Numbered from the stretch's first letter, positions 1-9,937 are shown. The stretch: 64,000 nt of DNA from Shewanella psychropiezotolerans (GCF_007197555.1 NZ_CP041614.1:2968001-3032000), one strand, 5' to 3'. Notes: generated by a model not told the origin, from the letters alone. Program-made: numbers and translations.

Positions 1-120
1 TCGCACCACCTGATGATTCTCTTCCAGGCTCTTGCCGAGGCCCTTTAAATTATCCAGATTACCGAAGAGGCCATGAATTAAGATCACAGCGGAACCCTTA
101 CCAGAAGAGATATAATGCAT
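1..120 (-). CDS. Alpha/beta hydrolase, N-terminal part (YbfF-like esterase), cut by window edge
   Basis: Forty codons read leftward from an ATG at 118-120 and run off the window edge. The peptide begins MHYISSGKG and contains LIHGLFGNLDNLKGLG. This is the HG-x-x-G oxyanion-loop region at the start of small alpha/beta-hydrolase esterases. An AGGA element lies just upstream of the ATG. It is divergent from seqA, which is the arrangement of ybfF and seqA in enterics, so a YbfF-type acyl-ester hydrolase is the likely identity. The catalytic Ser-Asp-His triad would lie outside the window and cannot be checked. Confidence 0.7.
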   Translation of the reverse strand, partial: MHYISSGKGSAVILIHGLFGNLDNLKGLGKSLEENHQVVR

Positions 121-410
121 GGTAAATCCTGTCGACGTTTTTGAAGAGTGCAGATTGTGCCTGTAAATGAGGTAATTTAACAATCAAACTCGGATATAGA
201 GACAATGCTTGCCGTCTTTTTGAGCAAACTCGTCATATTTTCAGGATCTAATGAGGATCTATGTCATTTTTACTGGTTTGGCACTTTATTATAAGCCACG
301 AGTTGGCATACACTTGCAACTGACATATGAACGTTGATTTAAACAAGAAAAGCCAAAATGTTCAGTGCGAGCGGAAAATTAATTAATTTCACTTAAGGAA
401 GATTAAGGTC

Positions 411-965
411 ATGAAATATATCGAGGTCGATGAAGAGCTGTATCGCCATATTGCCGGTAAGACAGAGCGTATTGGTGAGAGTGCTTCAGATATCCTGCGC
501 CGCTTGCTTGGGTTAGATGTCGAGTCTATCAATCATGACACGCCGGAAACGATAAGCCATCCTGGAATGGAGTCGGTTCCAGCCAAGCCTCAAGTTAAGG
601 CTCAAACTGGCCATAAGCGACAATCGAATAAAGACTTCTCAGAGTGTATAGACACAGAGGAACTCGCGGCTCAGAAAGGGGCTGTGGGTCGTTTTCTATT
701 TATCTTAGAGGCCGTTTACCGCGCCGCGCCAGAGCAGTTCTCTCAAGTGTTACAGATTCAGGGCCGCGATAGACTCTACTTTGCGACCTCAAGAGAATCA
801 CTGCTTAAGGCCAGCAAGTCTGCCAATCCAAAAGAGATAGGTCAGAGTGGTTTTTGGGTGACCACCAACAATAATACCGCCAAGAAGCGTAATATTCTGA
901 CCGAAGTCCTACAGCAATATGGCACGGTCGAAGCGCAAATTGAGGCGATTACAAATAATTTGTAG
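411..965 (+). CDS. seqA: SeqA, negative modulator of replication initiation
   Basis: The 184-residue protein starts MKYIEVDEELYRHIA, the SeqA N-terminal oligomerisation segment. A variable linker (about 40-85) is followed by the C-terminal domain that binds hemimethylated GATC, including GRDRLYFATSRESLLKA and the TTNNNTAKKRNIL segment. SeqA sequesters newly replicated origin DNA and delays re-initiation. The length matches the family. AAGGAAGATTAAGGTC precedes the ATG. It lies 5' of pgm in the same direction, the same order as in Escherichia coli. Confidence 0.95.
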   Translation: MKYIEVDEELYRHIAGKTERIGESASDILRRLLGLDVESINHDTPETISHPGMESVPAKPQVKAQTGHKRQSNKDFSECIDTEELAAQKGAVGRFLFILEAVYRAAPEQFSQVLQIQGRDRLYFATSRESLLKASKSANPKEIGQSGFWVTTNNNTAKKRNILTEVLQQYGTVEAQIEAITNNL

Positions 966-1068
966 GTAACAACATAAATGTAATAGGCCAGCAATAAGCT
1001 GAAATCATCTGAGTATGAATTCAGCTTTTTTTTACCCATCATTAAATCAGCGCAATAAGGACACGAGA

Positions 1069-2733
1069 TTGAGCATTCATGAGCGAGCAGGGCAAGTTGC
1101 ACAGCAAGAGGACTTAGTGAATATTCCCAAGTTGATGAGTCACTATTTTTGCATCAAGCCAGATATTAAATTGGATGAGCAGAAAGTCTGCTTCGGCACA
1201 TCCGGTCATCGTGGCAGCTCGCTGAAGGGCAGTTTCAATCAAGCGCATATATTGGCCATCAGCCAAGCCGTTGTCGACTACCGCAATAGTGCCAGAATCA
1301 CCGGTCCCTTGTATCTGGGCATAGATACCCATGCATTGTCACAAGCCGCATTTATCAGTGCGATTGAGGTCTTAGTGGCGAATCTGGTTAGCGTCATCAT
1401 ACATAAAGATGATGGCTTCACGCCGACACCTGTGGTTTCTCACTCGATCATTCAAGCGAACAAACAGCCTGATGCACTTAAGCCGGCACTAGCCGACGGT
1501 CTTATTGTCACGCCTTCCCATAATCCTCCACAAGATGGCGGCATCAAGTATAACCCGCCACATGGTGGTCCGGCGGAAGGCGAGATCACCAAATGGATCG
1601 AGCAAAAGGCCAATCAGTATCTTAGAGATGGGCTCGCGGGCGTCAAACGTCTCGATTATGCTGTGGCCATAGCGTCGCCGTTAGTGAAAGCTGAAGACCT
1701 AATCGCGCCATATGTGGATGATTTAGATGCTGTTATCGATATGAAGGCCATTTCAGATGCGGGCATACGCATCGGCGTCGATCCATTGGGCGGCTCAGGC
1801 ATCCACTATTGGGCTAAGATTGCTAAGCGCTACGACTTAGATATAAAGCTGGTCAATACCCGTATCGATCCCAGTTTCAGTTTCATGCCGCTGGATAAAG
1901 ATGGCAAAATACGCATGGATTGCTCTTCACCTTATGCCATGGCTGGCTTGTTAAAGCAGCAAGATAATTTCGACCTCTGTGTTGGCAATGACCCTGATTA
2001 CGATCGCCACGGCATCGTGTGTCCCGGTTCTGGTTTGATGAATCCCAATCACTTCCTGGCGGTGGCCATCGATTATCTGGTGACTCATAGACCACAATGG
2101 TCTGATGCATTGATCATAGGTAAAACCTTAGTCTCAAGTGCCATGATCGATAAAGTTTGCGCCCAGCACGATAAGCCACTGTGTGAGGTGCCGGTTGGCT
2201 TTAAATGGTTCGTCGATGGTCTCGCCGATGCAAGTGTTGCCTTCGGGGGAGAGGAGAGTGCCGGTGCGGCATTCTTGAGACGTGATGGCAGCACCTGGTG
2301 TACCGATAAAGACGGTTTTATTCTCGCACTGCTAGCGGCTGAAATTCTCGCGGTAACGGGTAAGACACCCGCGCGAAGATATCAGGAATTAGTGGCGTTA
2401 CACGGAGAGAGTTTTTACAAGAGGGTCGACAGTCCGGTACAAGCTGATAAGAAGGCCAAGTTTGCCCAGGTTCTGAAAAATGATGTTAATACCCAGACCT
2501 TAGGCACCGAGATGTTGGCCGGAGAGTCGATATTAACTGTGCTGACCAAAGCGCCTGGAAATCATGCCGACATAGGTGGCATCAAGGTCATCACAGAGAA
2601 TGCCTGGTTCGCGGCTCGTCCATCGGGCACCGAAGCCCTGTTTAAGATATATGGCGAGAGCTTTATTAGCCAAGCCCATCTGGAACAAGTTATCATTGAG
2701 GCACAAGCCATGATCGATGCACTCCTGATTTAA
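1069..2733 (+). CDS. pgm: Phosphoglucomutase, alpha-D-glucose phosphate-specific
   Basis: This enzyme interconverts glucose 1-phosphate and glucose 6-phosphate. I chose a TTG start at 1069 because TAAGGA (1056-1061) sits seven bases upstream and the protein then begins SIHERAGQ, aligned with the Pgm N-terminus. An in-frame ATG at 1015 would add 18 residues with no good ribosome site. Visible motifs are FGTSGHRG near the N-terminus, the phosphoserine loop TPSHNPPQDGG, the metal loop NDPDYDRHG, the sugar loop GGEESAGA and the phosphate loop ARPSGTE. About 554 residues, typical of bacterial Pgm. It follows seqA by about 100 bases and ends before a hairpin shared with convergent msrA. Confidence 0.94.
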   Translation: MSIHERAGQVAQQEDLVNIPKLMSHYFCIKPDIKLDEQKVCFGTSGHRGSSLKGSFNQAHILAISQAVVDYRNSARITGPLYLGIDTHALSQAAFISAIEVLVANLVSVIIHKDDGFTPTPVVSHSIIQANKQPDALKPALADGLIVTPSHNPPQDGGIKYNPPHGGPAEGEITKWIEQKANQYLRDGLAGVKRLDYAVAIASPLVKAEDLIAPYVDDLDAVIDMKAISDAGIRIGVDPLGGSGIHYWAKIAKRYDLDIKLVNTRIDPSFSFMPLDKDGKIRMDCSSPYAMAGLLKQQDNFDLCVGNDPDYDRHGIVCPGSGLMNPNHFLAVAIDYLVTHRPQWSDALIIGKTLVSSAMIDKVCAQHDKPLCEVPVGFKWFVDGLADASVAFGGEESAGAAFLRRDGSTWCTDKDGFILALLAAEILAVTGKTPARRYQELVALHGESFYKRVDSPVQADKKAKFAQVLKNDVNTQTLGTEMLAGESILTVLTKAPGNHADIGGIKVITENAWFAARPSGTEALFKIYGESFISQAHLEQVIIEAQAMIDALLI

Positions 2734-2760
2734 AATAGGGGGTTAACGGACTACTTGCTT

Positions 2761-2804
2761 GTTCCTAGTACCTAGGCTGTACGCTTGAGTGCTAGGAACT
2801 TTTA
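2761..2804. terminator. Hairpin between convergent pgm and msrA
   Basis: GTTCCTAG (2761-2768) pairs exactly with CTAGGAAC (2792-2799), and a short T-rich run follows on the plus strand. The position between two converging stop codons suggests a terminator serving pgm and perhaps msrA. The loop is long (23 bases), so strength is uncertain. Confidence 0.5.
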
Positions 2805-3284
2805 TTAGAAAGATATATGGCAGCTGGGGAGATTGTTCTTCTTCAGGTAATTCTGGTGATATTCTTCGGCGCGATTAAATTCGAGTACCGGGGCTATTTG
2901 TGTGACTATCTGTTTCTCTCCCCATTTCCCACTAAAGATCAGGGCATGTTTCGATTGCTCAGCAATCGTTTTTTGTCCATTGTCGTGGAAAAAAATGGCG
3001 CTGCGATATTGAGAGCCGACATCAGCCCCTTGTCGGTTGAGCGTGGTCGGGTTGTGATTTTGCCAAAACACCTCGAGCAAGTCCTGATAAGAGACTAAGC
3101 TTTCATCGTATTCCACCTGGACGACTTCGGCGTGACCGGTTTGACCGATTTTAACTTCTTGATAGGTGTTCGTTGCGTTATCGCCACCCATATAGCCACA
3201 CGTTGTTAGTTTAACGCCTGCAATCTGGTTGAAAAAATACTCCACACCCCAAAAACACCCCGCACCAAATGTCGCTACTGCCAT
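2805..3284 (-). CDS. msrA: Peptide methionine (S)-S-oxide reductase MsrA
   Basis: The 159-residue protein starts MAVATFGAGCFWGVE. The GCFWG motif with nucleophile Cys10 is diagnostic of MsrA, which reduces the S-epimer of methionine sulfoxide in proteins and free methionine. Further family segments are GYMGG, the GHAEVVQVEYD stretch and FWQNHNPTTLNRQGAD. It is transcribed toward pgm and away from astE, with about 285 noncoding bases before the astE leader. The substrate-reduction Cys is present. The short C-terminal tail ends SCHISF and contains a possible resolving Cys. Confidence 0.95.
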   Translation of the reverse strand: MAVATFGAGCFWGVEYFFNQIAGVKLTTCGYMGGDNATNTYQEVKIGQTGHAEVVQVEYDESLVSYQDLLEVFWQNHNPTTLNRQGADVGSQYRSAIFFHDNGQKTIAEQSKHALIFSGKWGEKQIVTQIAPVLEFNRAEEYHQNYLKKNNLPSCHISF

Positions 3285-3569
3285 ATAGACCTCTTGAATT
3301 TGTATTAGATTAACTATCGTTTGCTCTGGTTTGCATTGCTAGAGGCAATACTGAACCATTTACTACCCGCAATTCACTTAGCGCGATTGACTCTAATAAA
3401 TACCCATTCAAACGTCTGGATGGCTAGAAGTCTACAGTCTGTACTTAATGGTTATCTTTTGCAATAGGTAAATAGGTATTATTTGATGCCCCGATAAATA
3501 GCTGACGTGTGGGTTAAGTGTTATTATTCTAAGCAATAGATTTTTCGACATAAAATTAAAGGATCTTGC

Positions 3570-3617
3570 ATGAAATTGCGCCATCTTGAGCCGCAATTTA
3601 TTGGTGAGAACAATTAA
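3570..3617 (+). CDS. Possible 15-codon leader peptide upstream of astE
   Basis: An ATG at 3570 preceded by AAAGGA (3558-3563) at good spacing opens a 15-codon frame, [15 protein letters not shown], ending TAA at 3615-3617. The stop overlaps the AAGGAG (3616-3621) that serves astE. Translation of this frame would therefore end on the astE ribosome site, which suggests translational coupling or a leader. It has no recognisable repeated codons for attenuation. Expression is not proven. Confidence 0.35.
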   Translation: MKLRHLEPQFIGENN

Positions 3618-3627
3618 GGAGAATTTT

Positions 3628-4662
3628 GTGCTAGAGGCGCTAATAGAGTCACAAGACTTTTTAACATTTACGTTAGATAACCCACATCATATAGATGAAA
3701 GCGGTACATTTTCCATAGGCGAACACACTCAAGTAACAGTGTGGGATACCGGAGTCATTGTATTTGAGCCAAAGCATGCAGAAGGAAAAGATATTGTCCT
3801 CTCTTGTGCGGTACACGGTAACGAAACAGCCCCCATCGAGCTCTGCAATGACCTGATAAAGGACCTGCTGCAGGAAAAGATCATTACCAAGCAAAGAGTC
3901 TTGTTTTTGTTTGGTAATCCGCCAGCAATCATCAATGGCACCCGCTTTATCGAAGAAAACTTAAATCGTTTATTCAACGGTGCACACTCTGCGGGTGAGG
4001 GGCTGACTAATCCTGAGCGTATTCGAGCAAAAAAACTCGAGTTTTACGTCGATAAGTTCTTTTCGGCGTCTAGTGCAACAGATCAAAGAATTCATTACGA
4101 TCTGCATACGGCCATTCGTGGCTCAAAACATGAAAAGTTCGCTATTTATCCCTATCGCCCCGGTCGCAAGTATAGCGCCGAGCAGATCATGTATCTCGAG
4201 GCTTGTGGTATCAATACTGTCTTATTCCATCATGAACCGACCACAACATTCAGCTATTACTCTTCAAAGAATTACCAAGCCGATGCATTCACCATTGAGT
4301 TAGGTAAAGTCTTGCCCTTCGGCCAGAATGACATGACGCGCTTTATCGCTTTAAGAGAGATGTTGAATCGCTTGATCACCAATCAGGACTTAGCACTTGA
4401 TGAATTCGATGTGAACAAGGTTAACCTGTATCAGGTCTGCCGCGCGATCAATAAAGGTTTCGATGATTTTGAATTTACCTTTGCCAACGATGTCGAAAAT
4501 TTTACTGCATTCCCTAAGGGTTACATCTTAGCCAAAGAAGGTGGTATGGATATCAAGGTTGAGCATGAGGTTGAAGCCATCGTGTTTCCTAATGCCAAGG
4601 TACCCGTCGGCCAGAGAACCGTTTTATGCCTAAAGCCTGCCAGCATAGATAACATTGCTTAG
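3628..4662 (+). CDS. astE: Succinylglutamate desuccinylase
   Basis: AstE is the last enzyme of the arginine succinyltransferase pathway and hydrolyses N-succinylglutamate to succinate and glutamate. From the GTG at 3628 the 344-residue protein has the zinc-peptidase-like motif HGNETAP (His63, Glu66), the later ligand region [10 protein letters not shown] (His160) and a probable catalytic glutamate in FTIELGK (Glu224). AAGGAG at 3616-3621 sits six bases before GTG, which decides the start. An upstream in-frame TTG at 3586 lacks a ribosome site. The other ast genes are not in this window. Confidence 0.93.
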   Translation: MLEALIESQDFLTFTLDNPHHIDESGTFSIGEHTQVTVWDTGVIVFEPKHAEGKDIVLSCAVHGNETAPIELCNDLIKDLLQEKIITKQRVLFLFGNPPAIINGTRFIEENLNRLFNGAHSAGEGLTNPERIRAKKLEFYVDKFFSASSATDQRIHYDLHTAIRGSKHEKFAIYPYRPGRKYSAEQIMYLEACGINTVLFHHEPTTTFSYYSSKNYQADAFTIELGKVLPFGQNDMTRFIALREMLNRLITNQDLALDEFDVNKVNLYQVCRAINKGFDDFEFTFANDVENFTAFPKGYILAKEGGMDIKVEHEVEAIVFPNAKVPVGQRTVLCLKPASIDNIA

Positions 4663-4755
4663 TGCTGGCTAAATCTCAATTGCATGTAAAGCTAAACATA
4701 CGCCGCGAGTGACCGTTAGTTGTTAGTTAGGCCTTGAGAACGGTTGATTGCACGT

Positions 4756-4769
4756 TTACGTTAACGTAA
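4756..4769. promoter_or_regulatory. Perfect 14-bp palindrome upstream of bkd operon (possible LiuR-type operator)
   Basis: TTACGTTAACGTAA is a perfect palindrome about 90 bases before the bkdA1 ATG. Branched-chain amino acid catabolic operons of gammaproteobacteria, including Shewanella, are described as controlled by the MerR-family regulator LiuR at TTACGTTAACG-like palindromes. Assignment to LiuR is inference from position and sequence resemblance. Confidence 0.45.
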
Positions 4770-4859
4770 TGTCTTTCCCGCGTATTACAAGAATTGCTGA
4801 TCCGATCGACAAGAGCGGGTCAACTTATAACAAAGCACTCAGCTGATAAGAGATATAGT

Positions 4860-6038
4860 ATGAGCAACGCAACAAGCGATAACGAGACTGTCCATAGAGT
4901 CAGTTTTCTCGACAGGGAGTCAGTTAACATCCCTATTCTTAAAGTATTGCAAGCCGACGGTACCGTTTATGACAAGGCCGTACTGCCTGCAATTGATGAG
5001 GCATTGGCTCATCGAATCTATGATACCTGCGTTTTCACTCGTGTTTTAGACGAACGTATGTTGGGTGCACAGAGGCAAGGTCGCATCAGCTTCTATATGA
5101 CATGTACCGGTGAAGAGGCCTCTATCATAGGCAGCACAGCTTCTTTAGATGATGGTGATGTTATCTTGGCTCAATATCGTGAGCATGCGGCTATCCGTTA
5201 TCGTGGTTTTACCACTGAGCAATTTATGAACCAATTGTTCAGTAATGAAAAAGATCTCGGTAAGGGCAGGCAGATGCCGATCCATTACGGCAGTGCCGAA
5301 CTCAATTATCAAACCGTCTCTTCTCCCTTAGCCACCCAGATCCCACAGGCTACAGGTGTCGGCTATAGCTTCAAGATGCAAGGTAAGCGTAACATCGCCA
5401 TCTGTTATTTTGGTGAAGGCGCTGCGTCGGAAGGCGATTTCCATGCCGGATTAAACATGGCTGCGGTACTCAAATCACCCACCATCTTCTTTTGTCGAAA
5501 TAATGGTTACGCTATTTCTACGCCGACAAGTGAGCAGTTTTGTGGTAATGGCATTGCCAGCCGTGGTCCTGGTTACGGCATACACACGATACGTGTCGAT
5601 GGTAACGATATGCTGGCGGTACTCGCCGCGACTCAGCAGGCTCGCGCCTATGCAGTAGAAAACCATTCACCCGTGTTAATCGAAGCCATGACATATCGTT
5701 TGGGTGCTCATTCATCGTCTGACGACCCATCGGGATATCGTTCCAAAGATGAAGAGGCTAAATGGCAACAGCATGATCCCGTTAAGCGTTTTAAATTATG
5801 GATGATCAATAAGGGCTGGTTAACCGAGAAGCAAGATGCTGAAATGTACGAGAAATATCGTAAAGAGATCCTTGCAGAGCTTAAAGTAGCAGAGAAGCTA
5901 CCTATGTCTATGCTCGATACTTTAATTGAAGATGTCTATGACACACCAACCCCTCGTCTTAAGCAACAGTTAAAAGACCTTAAGAAACATCTTAAGAAAT
6001 ACCCGGATTCCTATCCAAACAGTAAAGGGAGACTCTAA
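4860..6038 (+). CDS. bkdA1: Branched-chain 2-oxoacid dehydrogenase E1 alpha subunit
   Basis: This is the thiamine-diphosphate subunit that decarboxylates 2-oxoacids from valine, leucine and isoleucine. The protein contains the E1-alpha cofactor region, FGEGAASEGD followed about 30 residues later by CRNNGYAIS, and the substrate segment YRLGAHSSSDD. The ATG at 4860 gives 392 residues starting MSNATSDNETVHRVSF. A longer frame from 4794 adds 22 residues that do not resemble the family. It is followed after three bases by bkdA2, so the three genes form one operon. Confidence 0.93.
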   Translation: MSNATSDNETVHRVSFLDRESVNIPILKVLQADGTVYDKAVLPAIDEALAHRIYDTCVFTRVLDERMLGAQRQGRISFYMTCTGEEASIIGSTASLDDGDVILAQYREHAAIRYRGFTTEQFMNQLFSNEKDLGKGRQMPIHYGSAELNYQTVSSPLATQIPQATGVGYSFKMQGKRNIAICYFGEGAASEGDFHAGLNMAAVLKSPTIFFCRNNGYAISTPTSEQFCGNGIASRGPGYGIHTIRVDGNDMLAVLAATQQARAYAVENHSPVLIEAMTYRLGAHSSSDDPSGYRSKDEEAKWQQHDPVKRFKLWMINKGWLTEKQDAEMYEKYRKEILAELKVAEKLPMSMLDTLIEDVYDTPTPRLKQQLKDLKKHLKKYPDSYPNSKGRL

Positions 6039-6041
6039 GTC

Positions 6042-7019
6042 GTGGCTGAGATTAATATGTTACAAGCCATCAATGATGCGCTATCCATTGCTCTGGAGTC
6101 CGATGAAAACTCGATTCTTTTTGGTGAAGATGTCGGTCATTTTGGCGGTGTTTTCAGGGCAACTTCGGGTCTACAAGAAAAATTCGGCCGCGATCGTTGT
6201 TTCAACACACCTTTGACTGAGCAAGGCATAGCGGGCTTCGCCAATGGTTTAGCCTCTAACGGCATGGTCGCCATTGCCGAAATCCAGTTTGCGGATTACA
6301 TCTTTCCCGCCATCGATCAGATAGTCAATGAAACCGCTAAGTTCAGATATCGAAGTGGTAATGAGTTCAATGTCGGTGGTGTGACCTTCAGGACACCTTA
6401 TGGCGGCGGCATTGCTGGCGGTCATTATCATTCTCAATCACCGGAAGCTTATTTTACCCAGACTGCAGGCCTCAAAGTGGTGGTGCCTCGTAATGCTTAT
6501 CAGGCAAAAGGCCTGTTATTGGCGTCGATTCGCGACCCCAATCCGGTGATATTCTTCGAGCCAAAACGCCTCTATCGCGCCAATATTGGTGAAGTACCCG
6601 ATGAAGACTATGAGATCGAACTCGGCAAGGCAGAAGTCGTTAGAGAAGGTAAAGATATTACCTTACTCGCCTGGGGCGCTCAGGTGGAGATCGTCGAGCA
6701 TGCTGCTGATATGGCGGCTAAGAAAGGCATCTCTTGTGAGATCATCGATCTGAGAACCTTAGCTCCATGGGATGTTGACACCCTTGCGACTTCGGTCAAG
6801 AAGACGGGTCGTTTATTGATTAACCATGAAGCGCCACTGACGGGCGGATTCGCCGGTGAGATCGCGGCGACGATACAAGAGGAGTGTTTCCTTTACCTCG
6901 AATCACCCATCGCCCGAGTCTGTGGTCTGGATACGCCTTATCCTTTGATCCATGAAAAAGAGTATATGCCTGATGCGCTCAAGACATTCGAAGCGATTAA
7001 AGCAACGGTCAACTTTTAG
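6042..7019 (+). CDS. bkdA2: Branched-chain 2-oxoacid dehydrogenase E1 beta subunit
   Basis: The 325-residue protein begins at a GTG at 6042 with AAAGGGAGA just upstream inside the end of bkdA1. It has the transketolase-like E1-beta features: [15 protein letters not shown], the [16 protein letters not shown] segment, the [11 protein letters not shown] loop and the C-terminal [15 protein letters not shown]. It pairs with BkdA1 to form the alpha2-beta2 E1 component. The gap to bkdB is nine bases and contains AGGAACC, consistent with one transcript. Confidence 0.94.
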   Translation: MAEINMLQAINDALSIALESDENSILFGEDVGHFGGVFRATSGLQEKFGRDRCFNTPLTEQGIAGFANGLASNGMVAIAEIQFADYIFPAIDQIVNETAKFRYRSGNEFNVGGVTFRTPYGGGIAGGHYHSQSPEAYFTQTAGLKVVVPRNAYQAKGLLLASIRDPNPVIFFEPKRLYRANIGEVPDEDYEIELGKAEVVREGKDITLLAWGAQVEIVEHAADMAAKKGISCEIIDLRTLAPWDVDTLATSVKKTGRLLINHEAPLTGGFAGEIAATIQEECFLYLESPIARVCGLDTPYPLIHEKEYMPDALKTFEAIKATVNF

Positions 7020-7028
7020 GAACCTGGC

Positions 7029-8636
7029 ATGATTAAAGAATTTATTCTTCCCGATATCGGAGAAGGGGTTGTTGAGTGTGAACTGGTCGAGTGGTTGGTG
7101 AGTGAAGGTGATCTTGTCACCGAAGACCAGCCGATTGCCGATGTCATGACTGACAAGGCTCTGGTGCAAATCCCGGCTCCCCATGGTGGTGTCATCAAAA
7201 AACTTTACTACGCCAAAGGTGAGATAGCCAAAGTACATTCACCTCTTTATTCAGTGGATATCAGCACTACAGAGCAAGATGGTGTGAATGATGAGGGAGA
7301 CAAGTCATCAGGCAAGCAAAACTCTCATCCCTCCGATGAACATATTTCACTGCCAGAACCGGTCCAAGTTACCGGCCAGGTGCACATAGAAGAATTCCTG
7401 CTGCCAGACATAGGTGAAGGGATTGTCGAGTGTGAACTGGTTGAATGGCTCGTCAGTGAAGGCGATATAGTGGCTGAAGATCAGCCTATTGCCGATGTGA
7501 TGACAGACAAGGCACTGGTACAAATTCCGGCAATTAAAGCGGGAAAAATCGTTAAGTTATATTATCGCAAAGGCCAACTCGCAAGAGTCCATCAGCCCTT
7601 GTTTGCGGTAGAGGTTGAGTCCGAAGAGGCTATTGACGCTACACCTGTAGTGACAGTCGAAGATTCTGCTGAACCTCAGAGTCAAATGAATAGCGAGCCA
7701 GTCCCTCAAGGCAAGGCGCTCGCGAGTCCAGCTGTTCGGCGCATGGCGAGAAGCTTAGATATCGATATTTCTACCGTGAGTGGCTCAGGTAAAAATGGCC
7801 GGGTATATAAAGATGATATCGAGCGTCATCACTCTGGTAGCAAGCTATCTTCAACTCAAGTTGAATCGCTTACTGCCGTTGATGAATCCAGCTCCACAGT
7901 CGTCAGCACGACTCAGGTATCAGATCATAGTGAGAATAGGGTAGAGCCTATTCGCGGCGTTCTGGCTGTGATGGCCAAGATGATGATGGAGTCTGTATCG
8001 ACCATTCCTCATTTCACTTACTGTGAAGAGATAGACTTGACTGAGTTGGTTAAATTACGTGAGAGTATGAAGAAGAAGTATTCAAACGATGAGTTAAAGC
8101 TCACCATGATGCCATTCTTCATGAAGTCACTGTCACTGGCAATTAAACAGTTCCCTGTGATTAACAGTAAAGTGAATGCCGATTGCACCGAGTTGACCTA
8201 TTTCAGTCGTCACAACATAGGCATGGCGGTGGACTCTAAAGTGGGTCTACTGGTGCCTAATGTTAAAGACGTGCAGGATAAGTCGATATTAGAGATTGCC
8301 TCGGAGATCACTCGTTTGACTAAGGCTGCCCGTAGTGGTCGTGTTAGCCCTGGCGATCTTAAACAGGGCACAGTGTCAATTTCCAATATAGGCGCACTGG
8401 GTGGCACGGTGGCAACACCTATCATCAATAAGCCCGAAGTCGCCATTGTTGCCTTGGGTAAGATGCAGGTATTACCGAGATTTAACGCTGCAGGTGAAGT
8501 TGAAGCACGTAAAATCATGCAGATCAGCTGGTCAGGGGATCATAGAGTCATAGATGGCGGCACTATAGCCAGATTCTGTAATCTGTGGAAATTGTACCTG
8601 GAGCACCCACAAGAGATGCTATTGGCTATGCAGTAG
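7029..8636 (+). CDS. bkdB: Branched-chain 2-oxoacid dehydrogenase E2 (dihydrolipoyl acyltransferase), two lipoyl domains
   Basis: The 535-residue E2 core protein has two tandem lipoyl domains (about 3-78 and 120-196). Both carry the lipoylation motif DVMTDKALVQIP, with lysines at 43 and 161. An E3/E1-binding domain around 230-268 (ASPAVRRMARSLDID) follows. The acyltransferase domain runs from about 305 to the end with catalytic DHRVIDG (His505, Asp509). Acidic and Ser/Thr-rich linkers separate the domains. The two lipoyl domains are nearly the same sequence, pointing to internal duplication. No E3 gene (lpd) is next to it, so the complex probably shares E3 with pyruvate dehydrogenase. Confidence 0.94.
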   Translation: MIKEFILPDIGEGVVECELVEWLVSEGDLVTEDQPIADVMTDKALVQIPAPHGGVIKKLYYAKGEIAKVHSPLYSVDISTTEQDGVNDEGDKSSGKQNSHPSDEHISLPEPVQVTGQVHIEEFLLPDIGEGIVECELVEWLVSEGDIVAEDQPIADVMTDKALVQIPAIKAGKIVKLYYRKGQLARVHQPLFAVEVESEEAIDATPVVTVEDSAEPQSQMNSEPVPQGKALASPAVRRMARSLDIDISTVSGSGKNGRVYKDDIERHHSGSKLSSTQVESLTAVDESSSTVVSTTQVSDHSENRVEPIRGVLAVMAKMMMESVSTIPHFTYCEEIDLTELVKLRESMKKKYSNDELKLTMMPFFMKSLSLAIKQFPVINSKVNADCTELTYFSRHNIGMAVDSKVGLLVPNVKDVQDKSILEIASEITRLTKAARSGRVSPGDLKQGTVSISNIGALGGTVATPIINKPEVAIVALGKMQVLPRFNAAGEVEARKIMQISWSGDHRVIDGGTIARFCNLWKLYLEHPQEMLLAMQ

Positions 8637-8662
8637 CTCATAATTGGCATCTTGTACAATAA

Positions 8663-8688
8663 GAAGGGCGCATTCGCGCTCTTTTTTA
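8663..8688 (+). terminator. Intrinsic terminator after bkdB
   Basis: AGGGCGC, a four-base loop ATTC, GCGCTCT and a run of T form a short GC-rich hairpin 27 bases after the bkdB stop. One G-T pair interrupts an otherwise perfect stem. Confidence 0.8.
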
Positions 8689-8770
8689 TGGCTTATAATT
8701 CATTTTTAGTTAATTTTTCAATCATATTTACGTATAATCCCGCTAATAAGAATTCCTCCTTGGTTTTAAG

Positions 8771-9838
8771 ATGAGTCAGTCAGCCCCAGAAATTGAAGAT
8801 ATTCAATATATTTTTCCACCTAAGCCACTTCCATTAACCGAACTCGAAAAGGCGCGTTACAAGTCGCGTATCAAGCAGTTATTAATCGAAAAAGATGCCG
8901 TGCTCGTGGCTCATTATTATACCGACCCTGAGATCCAGGCCTTGGCTGAAGAAACCGGTGGCTGCGTCTCTGATTCATTGGAGATGGCCAGGTTTGGTCG
9001 AGACCACCCGGCTAAGACTTTGATCGTCGCGGGGGTTAAATTTATGGGAGAGACGTCAAAAATACTCAGCCCAGAAAAGACAGTATTAATGCCGACCTTA
9101 GAGGCCACCTGCTCGCTGGATATAGGGTGTCCTATCGATGCCTTCAGCAAGTTCTGTGATGCTAACCCGGATCACACCGTTGTGGTTTATGCCAATACAT
9201 CGGCCGCTGTCAAAGCTCGCGCCGATTGGGTCGTCACGTCAAGCATTGCCCTGGAAATAGTCGATCACCTCGATAGCCAAGGTAAGAAAATAATCTGGGG
9301 GCCGGATCGTCATCTGGGTGGTTACATTGCCAAACAGACCGGCGCAGAGATGTTGATGTGGCAAGGCGACTGTATCGTTCATGATGAATTCAAGGCTAAG
9401 GCGCTGCGGGAGCTCAAGCTGCTGCATCCAACAGCAGCAATATTGGTTCATCCTGAATCACCGGCCAGTGTCGTCGAGTTGGCCGATGCCGTGGGCTCGA
9501 CCAGTCAGCTCATTAAGGCTGCGCAGCAGATGGATAACGATAAATTCATTGTGGCGACCGATAGGGGCATCTTCTATAAGATGCAACAGGCAGCCCCTGA
9601 CAAAATCCTTATTGAAGCGCCGACAGGTGGCGACGGTGCTACCTGTAAGAGCTGCGCCCATTGTCCTTGGATGGCCATGAATGGCCTACAGGCGATTGAA
9701 GCATCATTGATAGCAACGGAAACCAGCAAGCATGAAATCTTTGTCGATGATGAGTTACGTCAAGGCGCATTAATCTCACTGGATAGAATGCTAAATTTTG
9801 CTGCCGAATTAAACATGAAAGTGAAAGGGAATGCCTGA
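8771..9838 (+). CDS. nadA: Quinolinate synthase A
   Basis: NadA condenses iminoaspartate with dihydroxyacetone phosphate to quinolinate in de novo NAD synthesis and carries a [4Fe-4S] cluster. The 355-residue protein has the three cluster cysteines in family context: [11 protein letters not shown] (Cys114), [10 protein letters not shown] (Cys201) and [10 protein letters not shown] (Cys298). A TATAAT at 8733-8738 is a plausible -10 element 32 bases before the ATG, but the matching -35 is weak. It is monocistronic, with terminators before and after. Confidence 0.96.
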   Translation: MSQSAPEIEDIQYIFPPKPLPLTELEKARYKSRIKQLLIEKDAVLVAHYYTDPEIQALAEETGGCVSDSLEMARFGRDHPAKTLIVAGVKFMGETSKILSPEKTVLMPTLEATCSLDIGCPIDAFSKFCDANPDHTVVVYANTSAAVKARADWVVTSSIALEIVDHLDSQGKKIIWGPDRHLGGYIAKQTGAEMLMWQGDCIVHDEFKAKALRELKLLHPTAAILVHPESPASVVELADAVGSTSQLIKAAQQMDNDKFIVATDRGIFYKMQQAAPDKILIEAPTGGDGATCKSCAHCPWMAMNGLQAIEASLIATETSKHEIFVDDELRQGALISLDRMLNFAAELNMKVKGNA

Positions 9839-9912
9839 TACGGAATGTTACATTAACTGAAGAAAACAGTTAAATTTCATGCAGGTAGCAATTAAATTTG
9901 ATCTATATTAAT

Positions 9913-9937
9913 AAGTCCTCAATTAGAGGGCTTTTTT
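9913..9937 (+). terminator. Intrinsic terminator after nadA
   Basis: AGTCCTC, loop AATTA, GAGGGCT and a T run form a hairpin about 75 bases after the nadA stop. Confidence 0.8.

Noticed and set aside
2817..3098. Plus-strand membrane-like protein opposite msrA
   Set aside because: It is entirely antisense to a full-length, motif-complete msrA.
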